64,000 bases of DNA from Mycobacterium sp. JS623 (GCF_000328565.1 NC_019966.1:1550001-1614000), one strand, 5' to 3'. Positions 19,326 through 29,677 are shown, numbered from the stretch's first letter. Program-made: numbers and translations. The notes: a model not told the origin generated them from the sequence alone.

Positions 19326-19347
19326 AAACTAAAAGTGATGTTAGTTT
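19326..19347. promoter_or_regulatory. Inverted repeat upstream of the catabolic operon
   Basis: AAACTAA (19326-19332) and TTAGTTT (19341-19347) form a perfect 7-base inverted repeat with an 8-base spacer, 29 bases before the dioxygenase start. Size and place fit a TetR-type operator for the regulator at 14254-14865. Confidence 0.55.
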
Positions 19348-19363
19348 TACTTCGAGGCCGGAG

Positions 19364-19753
19364 TCAATCGTCGAGATCGACTCGGATCGTCAACAGGTTG
19401 GTCCCGAAGGTGCGCACGCCGAAGCTGTTGAACTGTGGCAACGACTTCAACCGTTCCGTCGGATCGTCGTCGGGCACGAGATGCGCGGTGCCGTTGTGCC
19501 AGCGCCCGCGCAGCCGGACCCGGACACGAGGGTTGGCCTGAATGTTCTTGACGTACTGGGACTTGTCGCCGAACTCCGAGACGAACCAGAACTGATTGCC
19601 GACCCGGCTGCCGCCCAGCGGGGTGCGACGGGGCTCTCCCGACTTGCGGCCCGTCGTCTCCAACAGCGTCTGGATGGGCAACCGCCGCATCAGCGGATTG
19701 GCCACCCGTCTCTGAAAGAAGTTGGTAACGCGATCACGTGTGTCGTCGGGCAT
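19364..19753 (-). CDS. Deazaflavin (F420)-dependent nitroreductase family protein
   Basis: A 129-residue split-barrel protein of the Ddn/FGD-linked type: LLETTGRKSGEPRRTPLGGSR followed by NQFWFVSEFGDKSQYVKNIQANPRVRVRL. The family uses F420H2 to reduce quinones or nitro compounds in mycobacteria. It lies downstream of an unknown gene on the same strand, 10 bases apart. Confidence 0.88.
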   Translation of the reverse strand: MPDDTRDRVTNFFQRRVANPLMRRLPIQTLLETTGRKSGEPRRTPLGGSRVGNQFWFVSEFGDKSQYVKNIQANPRVRVRLRGRWHNGTAHLVPDDDPTERLKSLPQFNSFGVRTFGTNLLTIRVDLDD

Positions 19754-19763
19754 GACAGTCCTT

Positions 19764-20129
19764 TCACACCATTGCGGTCCGGGGCACCTTCATCCCCAGT
19801 GTGAGCGCTGCGGCGATGATGATCTCGATCTTGCCGACGGTATCGGCGAGCAGCCCGCGCAGCGCTTGCAACCGGACGAGCGCCTCAGCGCGGTGGGCCT
19901 GCGCGATCGGCTTGTCCTTCTGGACGACGCCCTCATATGCGAGCACCCGCTGCGACAGCCGCGCGGCGTAGATGTCAGCGGCACGTTCGGCGCCACCGTG
20001 CGCAGGCGTGGGCGCCAGCAGCGCCAGCGCGGGCACCATTGGCCAGCGGTAGGTGTCGGCGTCGCGCAACCCTGCGCCGGGCCACAAATTCCGGGTGATG
20101 GTCGATGCGGTGGCGGTTACGGCGGTCAT
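19764..20129 (-). CDS. Hypothetical protein
   Basis: A 121-residue protein from ATG 20127-20129 (MTAVTATASTITRNLWP). I do not recognise the family. Residues about 50-100 are rich in Ala, Arg and Glu and look helical (AERAADIYAARLSQRVLAYE, then HRAEALVRLQALRGLLADTV), ending in a mildly hydrophobic IIIAAALTLGMKV stretch. The open frame extends upstream through a palindromic repeat; the internal ATG leaves that repeat intergenic and is preferred. Confidence 0.55.
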   Translation of the reverse strand: MTAVTATASTITRNLWPGAGLRDADTYRWPMVPALALLAPTPAHGGAERAADIYAARLSQRVLAYEGVVQKDKPIAQAHRAEALVRLQALRGLLADTVGKIEIIIAAALTLGMKVPRTAMV

Positions 20130-20135
20130 GATCGC

Positions 20136-20192
20136 CGAAACGGCATTCCGGCACGCCCGTTCTCGCACTTTCCGTGCTGGAATGCCGTTTCG
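20136..20192. repeat. Long inverted repeat between TetR and hypothetical gene
   Basis: CGAAACGGCATTCCGGCACG (20136-20155) pairs with positions 20173-20192 over 20 bases with one mismatch and a 17-base loop. It could form a very stable hairpin in RNA and attenuate or terminate transcription after the TetR gene. No second copy was noticed in the window. Confidence 0.7.
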
Positions 20193-20202
20193 CGGCAGCC
20201 CG

Positions 20203-20769
20203 TCAGCGCTTGAGCATGATGTCGAGGAAGCCTTCGCGGCTCGCGGCCACGTGCGCGTTGAGTTGCGGACCCGCGACGTGCAGGAAGCCAACGCGGGCCG
20301 CGAAGGTCACCCCGGCCCGCAGCTCGGCCTGCTCAGCGTCAAAGCCGTAGTCCAGATACGCCTGGCGCACCGCGGCGAAAACGCGCAGATCGGCTGCGCG
20401 CACGCTGGCGGCGGCGGCGTCGTCGGTGCGGGCCCACTCCCGCATCGCCCGCTCCAGCGTCCAGTGCCGCGGACTGACCAGCGACGACATCATCTCCAGG
20501 AGGCGTTCGCGCGGTGGCAGCTCGGCCAGCTCGCCCAGATCGCGCCGATCGTCACCGCGCAACTCACCCCACGCCTGCACGAGCGCGGCGCGATAGGCCG
20601 CGATGTCGGCGAAATGCCAATAAAAGCTGCCCTTGGTCACTGAAAGGCGACTACACAGCCGATCGATCTTGAGCGCCTTGGTGCCTTCTTCGGCCAGAAT
20701 CGCGAAGCCGGCCTGGAACCAGTCGTCGACCGATAATCGGGTGTTCGACGCGGCCCTAGACCTCCCCAT
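20203..20769 (-). CDS. TetR family regulator
   Basis: A 188-residue regulator. The HTH region is AGFAILAEEGTKALKIDRL with recognition helix VTKGSFYWHFADIAAYRAAL. The C-terminal ligand domain is diverse. Genes below it on the same strand are an unknown protein and an F420-type reductase, which may be its targets. No clear palindrome was seen immediately upstream. Confidence 0.9.
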   Translation of the reverse strand: MGRSRAASNTRLSVDDWFQAGFAILAEEGTKALKIDRLCSRLSVTKGSFYWHFADIAAYRAALVQAWGELRGDDRRDLGELAELPPRERLLEMMSSLVSPRHWTLERAMREWARTDDAAAASVRAADLRVFAAVRQAYLDYGFDAEQAELRAGVTFAARVGFLHVAGPQLNAHVAASREGFLDIMLKR

Positions 20770-22031
<1,262 letters not shown>

Positions 22032-22039
22032 CGACCGAA

Positions 22040-22081
22040 GACGCAAAAGCCCCCGACACACCTGTCGGGGGCTTTTGCGTC
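22040..22081 (+). terminator. Intrinsic terminator after antigen 85 gene
   Basis: GACGCAAAAGCCCCCGACA (22040-22058) and its exact complement (22063-22081) form a 19-base-pair stem with a CACC loop, 8 bases after the stop. It includes a CTTTTGCG run on the 3' side. Confidence 0.92.
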
Positions 22082-22099
22082 TAGTGAATACTGAGCCGC

Positions 22100-23098
22100 A
22101 TGGTCGCAGTCAATGCATTGGTCGCACACCAGGACGCCGAGGGATCGATAGATCTCAAACACGAGGTCGTTGACGAAACCTTCCTGCCCGACGGCGAGGT
22201 CACCATTGCCGTCGAATACTCCGGCGTCAACTACAAAGACGCGCTGGCCATCACGCCGAAGGGCGGTGTGGCACGGTCATATCCGCTGATCCCTGGTATC
22301 GACGTCACGGGGACGGTGACGGCGAGTTCGTCGGCCGACTTCACCGTGGGGGACCGCGTCGTCGCGCACGGCTACGACATCGGAACCGGTCGTCACGGCG
22401 GATACGCCGACACCGCGCGCTTTCCGGCCGACTATCTGGTCAAGCTCGACGCGTTGACCACCGCCCAGGCAGCCGCGATCGGTACCGCAGGATTCACGGC
22501 GGCCATGAGCGTCAACGCAATTCGTGCTCATGGGGTGCATCCGCAGGACGGCCCGGTGTTGGTCACCGGGGCTACGGGTGGGGTCGGCAGCGTCAGCGTC
22601 GACCTGTTGGCCGGCCTCGGGTACGAGGTGATCGCCTCGACGGGCAAGGCCGAGGCGCATGATTACCTGATGGGCCTCGGCGCGACCGAGGTCGTTGGTC
22701 GATTGCCCGCTGACGGGGAGAAGGTCCGACCGCTGGGCAAGTCCAGGTATGCGGCCGTCGTCGACAGCGTCGGCGGTGACACGCTCGCGTACGCGTTGAG
22801 CATCCTGAATTACGCTGGGGTGGCTGCGATCTCAGGTTTGGCCAGGTCGGCGGACCTGCCGACGACGGTGATGCCGTTCATCCTGCGTGGCGTCACACTG
22901 GCCGGCATCGACTCGGTCCTGTTGCCCATCGACAAGCGTCGTGAGCTGTGGCGGTCGATTGCGACCGACCTGCTGCCGCGTCACCTCGACGACATCACGC
23001 GTGACGTCTCGATCCTCGAAGCACCCGAGACGTTGCACACCATCGTCGGTGGTGGTGTCACCGGCCGCACCCGCGTCGTGGTGAAAGACGGCTTCTAG
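22100..23098 (+). CDS. MDR superfamily oxidoreductase, acrylyl-CoA reductase (AcuI/YhdH) type
   Basis: A 332-residue zinc-free medium-chain reductase. The AcuI/YhdH pattern is clear: VEYSGVNYKDALAITPKGGV near residue 40, PLIPGIDVTG, and the NADPH-binding VLVTGATGGVGSVSVDLLA near residue 155. The family reduces acrylyl-CoA to propionyl-CoA or detoxifies enones. Its place next to fadE23 corresponds to fadB4 in M. tuberculosis, but the sequence is not of that subgroup. Confidence 0.9.
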   Translation: MVAVNALVAHQDAEGSIDLKHEVVDETFLPDGEVTIAVEYSGVNYKDALAITPKGGVARSYPLIPGIDVTGTVTASSSADFTVGDRVVAHGYDIGTGRHGGYADTARFPADYLVKLDALTTAQAAAIGTAGFTAAMSVNAIRAHGVHPQDGPVLVTGATGGVGSVSVDLLAGLGYEVIASTGKAEAHDYLMGLGATEVVGRLPADGEKVRPLGKSRYAAVVDSVGGDTLAYALSILNYAGVAAISGLARSADLPTTVMPFILRGVTLAGIDSVLLPIDKRRELWRSIATDLLPRHLDDITRDVSILEAPETLHTIVGGGVTGRTRVVVKDGF

Positions 23099-23105
23099 CG
23101 CCGGC

Positions 23106-24320
23106 TTACTTCAGCTCCGCGGACGAAAGGCCGAGCAGGCGGCGGGCCACCACCAGCTGCTGAATCTGCTGCGTGCCCTCGAAGATGTCGAGGATCTTGC
23201 TGTCGCGGGACCACTTCTCCAACAGCGTCTCTTCGGAATAGCCTGTGGTGCCTGCCAATTCGACAGCTTTGAGGGTGATGTCGCTGGCCACCCGGCCGGC
23301 CTTGGCCTTGCCCATCGACGCTTCTTTGGAGTTCGGAATATCGTTGTCGGCCTGCCACGCCGACCGCACCGTCAGCAGGTAGGCGGCTTCCCAGTCGGCC
23401 TCCATCCGCAGAAACTCAGCGGCCGGGGCGCTCTGCGCATGGGCGGGCTTGTCGTAGGAGATCTCGACGCCCGCCTCGGTGAGGATCTTGCGCAGTTCTT
23501 CCAGTGCCGCGCGGGCGATGCCGACGGCCATCGCGGCGACGACGGGCCGGGTGTTGTCGAAGGTCTCCATGACCCCGGCAAAGCCCTTCTCCACCTGGAT
23601 CTCTGGGCTGCCGAGCAGGTTGTCCTTCGGTATCCGGACATTGTCGAACCGGATGACGGCGGTGTCGGAGGCCTTGATGCCCAGCTTGTCCTCGAGGCGC
23701 TCGACCGTCACACCGGGATGCTCGCGGGGCACGATGAATGACTTGATGGCCGCGCGGCCAAGCGATTTGTCGAGCGTTGCCCACACCACGATATGAGTGG
23801 CCCGCGACCCGGCGGTGACGAAAATCTTCTCGCCGTTGATCACGTACTCATCGCCGTCGAGCTTGGCGGTCGTCGTCACCGCCGCCGAGTCCGAACCGAA
23901 TCCCGGCTCGGTGATCGCCATCGCCGCCCATACGTCCTTGCCCAGACGCTCGAGTTGGTCCTTGGTGGCCACGCTGGAGATGGCCGCGTTGCCGAGACCC
24001 TGGCGGGGGACCGAGAGCATCAAAGCGACGTCGCCCCAACTGATTTCCATCACATTGAGCACGGCCGACATGTTCGCGCCGTTATGGTTCGCGTCGCGAG
24101 ACTCGTCGCCAGCGGCGAAGGCCTCGGCGCCGGCGAACGCGAAAGCCTTTGCCTCTGAAATACCTTCGAAGAGTGTGGCCAGCGTGTCCAGCTCGACGGG
24201 ATACTCGTGCTCGCGAAGATCCCACTTGCGTGAGATCGGCCGCAGCATCTCCGCCGCGCCCTGATGGGCCTTTTCGATTACCGCTTCTAGCTTGCGGGGA
24301 AGCTCCAGATTGATTGCCAT
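23106..24320 (-). CDS. fadE23: Acyl-CoA dehydrogenase FadE23
   Basis: A 404-residue FAD-dependent acyl-CoA dehydrogenase: AMAITEPGFGSDSAAVTTTA, YVINGEKIFVTAG, and C-terminal ELAGTTGYSEETLLEKWSRDSKILDIFEGTQQIQ, with the catalytic Glu expected in the EGT segment. It pairs with fadE24 34 bases upstream, as in M. tuberculosis Rv3139-Rv3140. Such pairs often act as alpha2-beta2 heteromers in sterol or fatty acyl catabolism. The substrate here is unknown. Confidence 0.9.
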   Translation of the reverse strand: MAINLELPRKLEAVIEKAHQGAAEMLRPISRKWDLREHEYPVELDTLATLFEGISEAKAFAFAGAEAFAAGDESRDANHNGANMSAVLNVMEISWGDVALMLSVPRQGLGNAAISSVATKDQLERLGKDVWAAMAITEPGFGSDSAAVTTTAKLDGDEYVINGEKIFVTAGSRATHIVVWATLDKSLGRAAIKSFIVPREHPGVTVERLEDKLGIKASDTAVIRFDNVRIPKDNLLGSPEIQVEKGFAGVMETFDNTRPVVAAMAVGIARAALEELRKILTEAGVEISYDKPAHAQSAPAAEFLRMEADWEAAYLLTVRSAWQADNDIPNSKEASMGKAKAGRVASDITLKAVELAGTTGYSEETLLEKWSRDSKILDIFEGTQQIQQLVVARRLLGLSSAELK

Positions 24321-24354
24321 GACTCGACTTTCGGTATAAGGAAAGATGGCTTGA

Positions 24355-25731
24355 CTAAATTACGACGACGCCCTCGGCGACACCGATAGCCCGCAGATCG
24401 CGGTACCAGCGTTCGACCGGGTGTTCCTTGGTGTAACCGTGACCGCCGAGCAACTGCACGCCATCCAGGCCGATCTGCATCCCCTTGTCGGTGGCTAGTC
24501 GCTTGGCCAGCGCGGCTTCGCGGGCGAAATGCAGCCCCTGGTCGGCGCGCGAGGCCCCGCGCCACGTGATGAGCCGGAGCCCGTCGAATTCGATCGCCAT
24601 GTTGGCGCACATGAACGCGACTGCCTGCCGGTGGGCGATCGGTTCACCAAATGCCTGGCGCTCCTTGACATATGGCACCACGTAGTCGAGCACCGCATGT
24701 GCGGTTCCGACCGCCAGCGCCGCCCAGCCGAGCCGTGACAGCGCAACGGCCTCGGAGTAGTCCTGGTCGGTGGCGTCGTCCTCACCGAGTCGCGCGGAAA
24801 GGGGCACCGTGACACGGTTGAGCTCGACGCGGCCCAGCGCCGCGGCGCGAACACCCATACTCGGGTCCGGCGTCACTGTGATCCCCTTCGTCGAGGATTC
24901 GACGACGAACAGTGCCGGCTTGCCATTGAGTTGTGCTGCTACGACGAGTAATTCGGCTTTCGCGGCCGCGGGCACCAACGACTTCACCCCGTCGAGGCGG
25001 TAGCCGCTCGGCGTACGCATCGCGGTCGTCTTCAGCGCGGTCGGATCGAACAGCGCGTGCGGTTCGGCGATCGCGACACAGGCCTGCGGCACATTCTCGC
25101 CCGCGAACTCCGTCAAATAAGTGGCCTGCTGATCGGCGCTGCCCCAATGGGTCAGCGCGGACGCGACGCCGGCAGGCGCGAGGATCGGCAGCGCCAGGCC
25201 CATGTCGCCGTAGGCCAGCGCTTCGGCCACCAAGACGTTCGTTACCGCCGCGCGACGCGAGGCAATGCCCTCGAAGTCCTCTGGCACGTTGATCGCGGTG
25301 ATGCCGAGTTCGGTTGCCTTGCCAACGAGATCTTCGGGGTACAACGCAGCTTTGTCGGCACTGTGGGCCGCGGGGCGGATGACTTCGTCCGCGAACTCGG
25401 TCACGGTGTCGACGATCATCTTCTGCTCGTCGTCGGGGGTCAGGTCGAAGTAGTCCGCGCCGCTCTTCTTCAGCCGAGTCGGGCCGCTCGGGGCGCCCTT
25501 GACTCGCTTGAACTGACGGCTGGCCGCGCCCGCGGCCGAGAACACCTGCTTGACCCCGTACTTCAGGCCTCGGTTGAGCGGGTCTCTGAGGTTGTAGCGA
25601 TCAAGGAACTCCTGTCCGACGATTGGCGTGATCAGCGCCAACCCGATGTCGGTCGCTGTCCGCTTGTGCTTATGCATGCCAACGGCGCTCTGTTTTCCTG
25701 AGCGCTTCTTGGACGGCAGTGTGTTGGTCAT
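24355..25731 (-). CDS. fadE24: Acyl-CoA dehydrogenase FadE24
   Basis: A 458-residue acyl-CoA-dehydrogenase-like protein. Its first 90 residues are a basic extension (MTNTLPSKKRSGKQ and on) not present in fadE23. The core has DYFDLTPDDEQKMIVDTVTEF and a C-terminal GVQLLGGHGYTKEHPVERWYRD. The catalytic Glu seems absent from the C-terminal part, as expected if this is the non-catalytic partner of FadE23. Two tandem operator-like sites precede it. Confidence 0.88.
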   Translation of the reverse strand: MTNTLPSKKRSGKQSAVGMHKHKRTATDIGLALITPIVGQEFLDRYNLRDPLNRGLKYGVKQVFSAAGAASRQFKRVKGAPSGPTRLKKSGADYFDLTPDDEQKMIVDTVTEFADEVIRPAAHSADKAALYPEDLVGKATELGITAINVPEDFEGIASRRAAVTNVLVAEALAYGDMGLALPILAPAGVASALTHWGSADQQATYLTEFAGENVPQACVAIAEPHALFDPTALKTTAMRTPSGYRLDGVKSLVPAAAKAELLVVAAQLNGKPALFVVESSTKGITVTPDPSMGVRAAALGRVELNRVTVPLSARLGEDDATDQDYSEAVALSRLGWAALAVGTAHAVLDYVVPYVKERQAFGEPIAHRQAVAFMCANMAIEFDGLRLITWRGASRADQGLHFAREAALAKRLATDKGMQIGLDGVQLLGGHGYTKEHPVERWYRDLRAIGVAEGVVVI

Positions 25732-25772
25732 TGTCAGCTGCCTCGCTTGCTGGTTGAAGTGCGCGAATACCC

Positions 25773-25815
25773 AACTGACTCCAGAGTAAGGTATGGGAAC
25801 TGACTCTAGAGTAAG
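25773..25815 (-). promoter_or_regulatory. Tandem palindromic operators upstream of fadE24-fadE23
   Basis: AACTGACTCCAGAGTAAG (25773-25790) and AACTGACTCTAGAGTAAG (25798-25815) are direct repeats with one difference and a 25-base period. Each is centred on the palindrome ACTCTAGAGT (first copy ACTCCAGAGT). They lie 42-84 bases before the fadE24 start. The repressor is not adjacent. Confidence 0.75.
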
Positions 25816-25885
25816 TTGTTATCGAGTTCACAGTACGCGCGGTACCACCACCCGATCGGACGAGGACGATCTCGGCCGGAGTCGG

Positions 25886-26965
25886 TTAACGCACGACGAC
25901 CGGCAACCGGCGCGCGCCCCAGGTCCCGACGGGGCCGTCGAACACGCCGGGCAGCTGGGTGCCGCACCGGCGGCAGCAACCGGACTCCGTCAACCCGTAA
26001 TGCCGCATCGCATACCAGTCGCGAACGACGACCCCATCACCGCAGCCGGGGCACCGCGTGGTGTCGCCGTCGAGGTCGTGAACGTTTCCGGTGTAGACGA
26101 ACCGCAACCCTTCGTCGAGCCCGATCCGTCGCGCGCGGGTAAGCGTCTCGGGAGGCGTCGACGAGACGTCGAGCATCTTGTAGTCGGGGTGAAACGCGGT
26201 GAAATGCAACGGCACATCGGTGCCGAGGTGTTCACGTATCCACGCGCATTCCGCGGCGATTTCGGCGTCGCTGTCGTTCTGGCCAGGGATCAGGAGCGTG
26301 GTGATCTCCACCCACACCTCGGTCTCGTGCCGCAAGTACACCAGGGTGTCCAGCACATCGTCGAGATGCCCGACGCATACGCGGTGATAGAAGTCCTCGG
26401 TGAACGCCTTGAGGTCGACGTTGGCCGCGTCGACGTGCCGATAGAACTCGGCCCGTGGGGCTGGGCACATGTAGCCGGCGGTCACTGAGATGGCCTTGAT
26501 CCCACGCTCATGGCAGGCGTCGGCGACGTCTGCGGCGTACTCCCAGAAGATAGTCGGGTCGTTGTAGGTGAAAGCCACACTGCGGCAACCTATTTCGTCA
26601 GCGACCCGGGCGAGATCCTCGGGTGTGGCCTGGTCTGCGAGCGTGTCGATTTCCCGCGACTTGGAGATATCCCAGTTCTGGCAGAACTTGCACGCGAGGT
26701 TGCAGCCCGCGGTCCCTAAGGACAGCACCGCCGACCCCGGCAGGAAGTGGTTCAACGGCTTCTTCTCGACGGGGTCGACGCAGAAGCCACTGGACCGGCC
26801 GTAGCTGGTGAGCACGATCTGGTCGTTGGCACGGGCGCGGACGAAGCACAGTCCGCGCTGGCCCTCGCGCAGCTTGCACGCGCGCGGGCAGACATCGCAC
26901 TGGATCCTGCCGTCGTCTAGAAGATGCCAGTGCGCAGTGGGGACGGTGAACGAGTCGAAGGTCAT
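25886..26965 (-). CDS. amrS: AmmeMemoRadiSam-type radical SAM enzyme (Rv3138/PflA homologue)
   Basis: A 359-residue radical SAM protein. The [4Fe-4S] motif is CNLACKFCQNW (CxxxCxxC) near residue 88. An N-terminal CDVCPRACKLREGQRGLC binds a further metal, and the C-terminus has CPGCGD plus CCRRCGTQLPG as a zinc-ribbon-like part. Annotated PflA in M. tuberculosis, but the sequence is the AmrS type rather than a true pyruvate formate-lyase activase. No PFL gene is present here. Reaction unknown. Confidence 0.9.
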   Translation of the reverse strand: MTFDSFTVPTAHWHLLDDGRIQCDVCPRACKLREGQRGLCFVRARANDQIVLTSYGRSSGFCVDPVEKKPLNHFLPGSAVLSLGTAGCNLACKFCQNWDISKSREIDTLADQATPEDLARVADEIGCRSVAFTYNDPTIFWEYAADVADACHERGIKAISVTAGYMCPAPRAEFYRHVDAANVDLKAFTEDFYHRVCVGHLDDVLDTLVYLRHETEVWVEITTLLIPGQNDSDAEIAAECAWIREHLGTDVPLHFTAFHPDYKMLDVSSTPPETLTRARRIGLDEGLRFVYTGNVHDLDGDTTRCPGCGDGVVVRDWYAMRHYGLTESGCCRRCGTQLPGVFDGPVGTWGARRLPVVVR

Positions 26966-26984
26966 GGCGCACTCGAGCGCCAGG

Positions 26985-27770
26985 TTACTCGCCGTTGAGC
27001 CTGTTCAGAATCGCTTCCTGCAGTAGCCCGTTGGTGGCGACGGCGCTGCCCCCGTGCGGACCCGGCGCGCCGGCCAGGCTGGTGAACGCGCCGCCCGCCT
27101 CACGCACCACGATGTCGAGCGCCGCAAGGTCCCACAGCGACACCTCGGGCTCGGCGGCAATGTCGACGGCGCCCTCGGCGAGCAGACAGTACGACAGGAA
27201 GTCGCCATACGCGCGTACCCGCCAGACGGCGTCGGTGAGGTCAATGAACCGAGAGCGCAGGCCCAATTCGGCCCATCCGGAAAGGCTGGAAAACGACAGG
27301 CTCGCCGATTCGAGGTCGGCCACCGACGACACCGAGATTCGCCGGGGCGCACCGCCTGCGAATGACGTGAATGCACCTTCGCCCGCGCCTGCCCACCAAC
27401 GTCGTTGCAGCGCAGGCGCACTCACGACTCCAGCAACCGGAACGCCGTCGTGCAAAAGCGAGATCAACGTCGCCCACACCGGCACCCCGCGCACGAAGTT
27501 CTTGGTGCCGTCGATCGGATCGATCACCCATTGGCGCCCGGTGAAAACCGCTGTGCCGCCGAACTCCTCACCGAGCACCGCGTCGTCGGGACGCTTCGCT
27601 GAGAGCGTGTCGCGCACGGCCGCTTCCACCGAGCGGTCCGCGTCGGTGACCGGCGTCAGGTCCGGTTTGGTGTCGATGTGAAGATCGAGCGCGCCGAAGC
27701 GTTCCATCGTCAGCGCGTCGGCGTGATCGGCCAACCGCAGCGCCAGTTCGACGTCATCCCGGATCGTCAC
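26985..27770 (-). CDS. hisN: Inositol-monophosphatase-family histidinol-phosphatase (Rv3137 homologue)
   Basis: A 261-residue Mg-dependent phosphatase. Signatures are [28 protein letters not shown] (the DPIDGT metal-binding loop) and [17 protein letters not shown]. In M. tuberculosis the homologue at the same place, next to PflA, is the histidinol-phosphate phosphatase HisN. It lies 19 bases before the radical SAM gene on the same strand. Confidence 0.85.
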   Translation of the reverse strand: MTIRDDVELALRLADHADALTMERFGALDLHIDTKPDLTPVTDADRSVEAAVRDTLSAKRPDDAVLGEEFGGTAVFTGRQWVIDPIDGTKNFVRGVPVWATLISLLHDGVPVAGVVSAPALQRRWWAGAGEGAFTSFAGGAPRRISVSSVADLESASLSFSSLSGWAELGLRSRFIDLTDAVWRVRAYGDFLSYCLLAEGAVDIAAEPEVSLWDLAALDIVVREAGGAFTSLAGAPGPHGGSAVATNGLLQEAILNRLNGE

Positions 27771-27792
27771 CCAGCAGTCCTACCATGTCCTT

Positions 27793-28122
27793 GTGCTGGA
27801 GTTCGTGATCATCATCGTGCTCATCGGGGCCTTGGTCGCGCTCGCGGCGCCCTGGATCATGCGGCGTCGCGGCGCCGGGGGCGACTGGGTGCACGGGAAC
27901 CTGGTGGTCACCGGGGTCAGCCCGAAACCCGATGCCACCGGCGAACAGTTCGTCACGATCACCGGCGTGATCAACGGGCCGACGGTCGACGAACACGTCG
28001 TCTATCAGCAGCTCGCCATCGATGTCGAGGACTGGCCAAGCATGGGCCAGCTGTTTCCGGTGGTGTACGCGCCGAACAACCCCGACCGCTGGACATTCGC
28101 CGCGCCTCCAGCGACGCCATAA
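27793..28122 (+). CDS. Hypothetical single-pass membrane protein
   Basis: A 109-residue protein starting with GTG (MLEFVIIIVLIGALVALAAPW). One hydrophobic helix spans residues 2-20, followed by RRR and a soluble domain with VHGNLVVTGVSPKP and FVTITGVINGPTVDEHVVY. The helix followed by basic residues suggests N-out insertion with a cytoplasmic domain, though this is not certain. The starts of this gene and hisN are 22 bases apart and divergent. Family unknown. Confidence 0.72.
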   Translation: MLEFVIIIVLIGALVALAAPWIMRRRGAGGDWVHGNLVVTGVSPKPDATGEQFVTITGVINGPTVDEHVVYQQLAIDVEDWPSMGQLFPVVYAPNNPDRWTFAAPPATP

Positions 28123-28199
28123 CGCGCGAGTGTGGGATTGATACACATCTGCCGCGCCGATCGTGTGCGGGTAACCCACGTTCGGCGGGAACGAGTCGT

Positions 28200-29564
28200 T
28201 CAGCCGTGCGCGATGCGCAGTAGCTCGGCGACGCTGGTCACCTTGACCCGCGGGCGGCCGTACGGTTCTCCCGCCGCGCGTTCGTGTTCGTTGATCAGCG
28301 TCCAGTGGTCGTCGGTGATCAGCTTCGGCTGCCGCTCGAGCAACCACTCGACAAGCTTCTCGGAATAGTCCGCGTCGACCTCCGACAGCTGAGCGCCCGA
28401 AAGGTCCGAGATCAGCGTGTCGACGGTCTCTTGCGAGTCCTTCTTATTGCTGCCGATCACGCCGGTGGGACCGCGCTTGATCCAGCCGACGACGTACTCG
28501 TTGCGGCTGCCCTCGATCCTGCCGTTGGCATGCGGGATGGTGCCGCTGCGCTCATCGAACGGCAGCCCCGGCGTCGGCACACCGCGATAGCCGACCGCCC
28601 GCACCACCAGTTGCGCGGGCACCTCCTCGCGCTCGCCGGTGTCTTTGGCGACGATGCGCCCGTTGTCTTCCACCAATTGGTTGCGGCCCAACACAATTGA
28701 CTCGACGCGGCCCTCGCCCTTGATTTCGATCGGCGAGGTGCGGAACCTGAACACAATGCGGCGCTTGGCACCGCGCGGCTCGCGTTCGGCGTAGCCGCGC
28801 AGCACCTTGATGTTGTTGCGCACGGTCTTGCCCGCGGCCTCGATGTCCGCATCGGAGATGTCGGCGAATTCGGCAGGGTCGACGATGACGTCGACATCGC
28901 CGAGGCCCTCCAGGTCGCCGAGCTCGCGAAGCTCCAACGTCGTGAACGGCGCCTGCAGCGGTCCGCGCCGGCCGACGATCAGCACCTCTTCGACCCCGCG
29001 GTCGTGCAGCGACTTCAATGCGTGGTCGGCGATGTCGGTGGTGGCCAATACGTCGGGATCAGTCACCAGGATGCGTGCTACGTCCAGAGCGACGTTGCCG
29101 TTGCCCACCACGACGGCGCGACCGCTCGAAATGTCCGGCGCCATCTCCTCGAAGTGCGGGTGGGCGTTGTACCAGCCGACGAAGTCGACGGCCGCGACGC
29201 TGCCGTCCAGGTCCTCACCGGGAATGCCAAGCGACCGGTCGGACTGCGCGCCGACCGCGTAGATGACGGCGTCGAAGCGCTCGGCCAGTTCGGCGGCCTG
29301 CACGTGGTCGCCGACCACGATGTTGCCGAAGAACCGGAACCGGGGATCTAGTGCGGTCTTCTCGAACTGGGCGCTGATCGACTTGATCTTCGGATGGTCG
29401 GGCGCCACACCCGAGCGCACCAGGCCCCAGGGGGTCGGCAGCATCTCCAGCATGTCGACGCGCACGTCGGCGTCCTCGCTGGCGTCAGCGAACTTCAGAA
29501 GCGAGGCAGCGGCAAAGTAGCCCGAAGGCCCTGAGCCGACGATCGCCACGTGATAGGGGCGCAT
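28200..29564 (-). CDS. fprA: FAD-dependent ferredoxin-NADP+ reductase FprA
   Basis: A 454-residue adrenodoxin-reductase-type flavoprotein (Rv3106 homologue, about 456). It has the FAD loop VAIVGSGPSGYFAAA at residue 7, PTPWGLVRSGVAPDHP, the NADP loop VVGNGNVALDVARIL and the C-terminal GWIKRGPTGVIGSNKKDS. It transfers electrons between NADPH and ferredoxins serving cytochromes P450 or other oxygenases. Confidence 0.95.
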   Translation of the reverse strand: MRPYHVAIVGSGPSGYFAAASLLKFADASEDADVRVDMLEMLPTPWGLVRSGVAPDHPKIKSISAQFEKTALDPRFRFFGNIVVGDHVQAAELAERFDAVIYAVGAQSDRSLGIPGEDLDGSVAAVDFVGWYNAHPHFEEMAPDISSGRAVVVGNGNVALDVARILVTDPDVLATTDIADHALKSLHDRGVEEVLIVGRRGPLQAPFTTLELRELGDLEGLGDVDVIVDPAEFADISDADIEAAGKTVRNNIKVLRGYAEREPRGAKRRIVFRFRTSPIEIKGEGRVESIVLGRNQLVEDNGRIVAKDTGEREEVPAQLVVRAVGYRGVPTPGLPFDERSGTIPHANGRIEGSRNEYVVGWIKRGPTGVIGSNKKDSQETVDTLISDLSGAQLSEVDADYSEKLVEWLLERQPKLITDDHWTLINEHERAAGEPYGRPRVKVTSVAELLRIAHG

Positions 29565-29677
29565 GGATACCTTTTGTTGAAGTTTTCCGTCGCTGCCAGG
29601 CCGCGCGCAAGGGGCTGTCGCGCCGTGGCCAGGCTGATTACCAGTCCGACTTTAAACCGCCGGTACCCTGAACTCCC

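Noticed and set aside
22100..23098. Naming the MDR gene fadB4 by synteny
   Set aside because: The sequence has the AcuI/YhdH pattern, not that of Rv3141.
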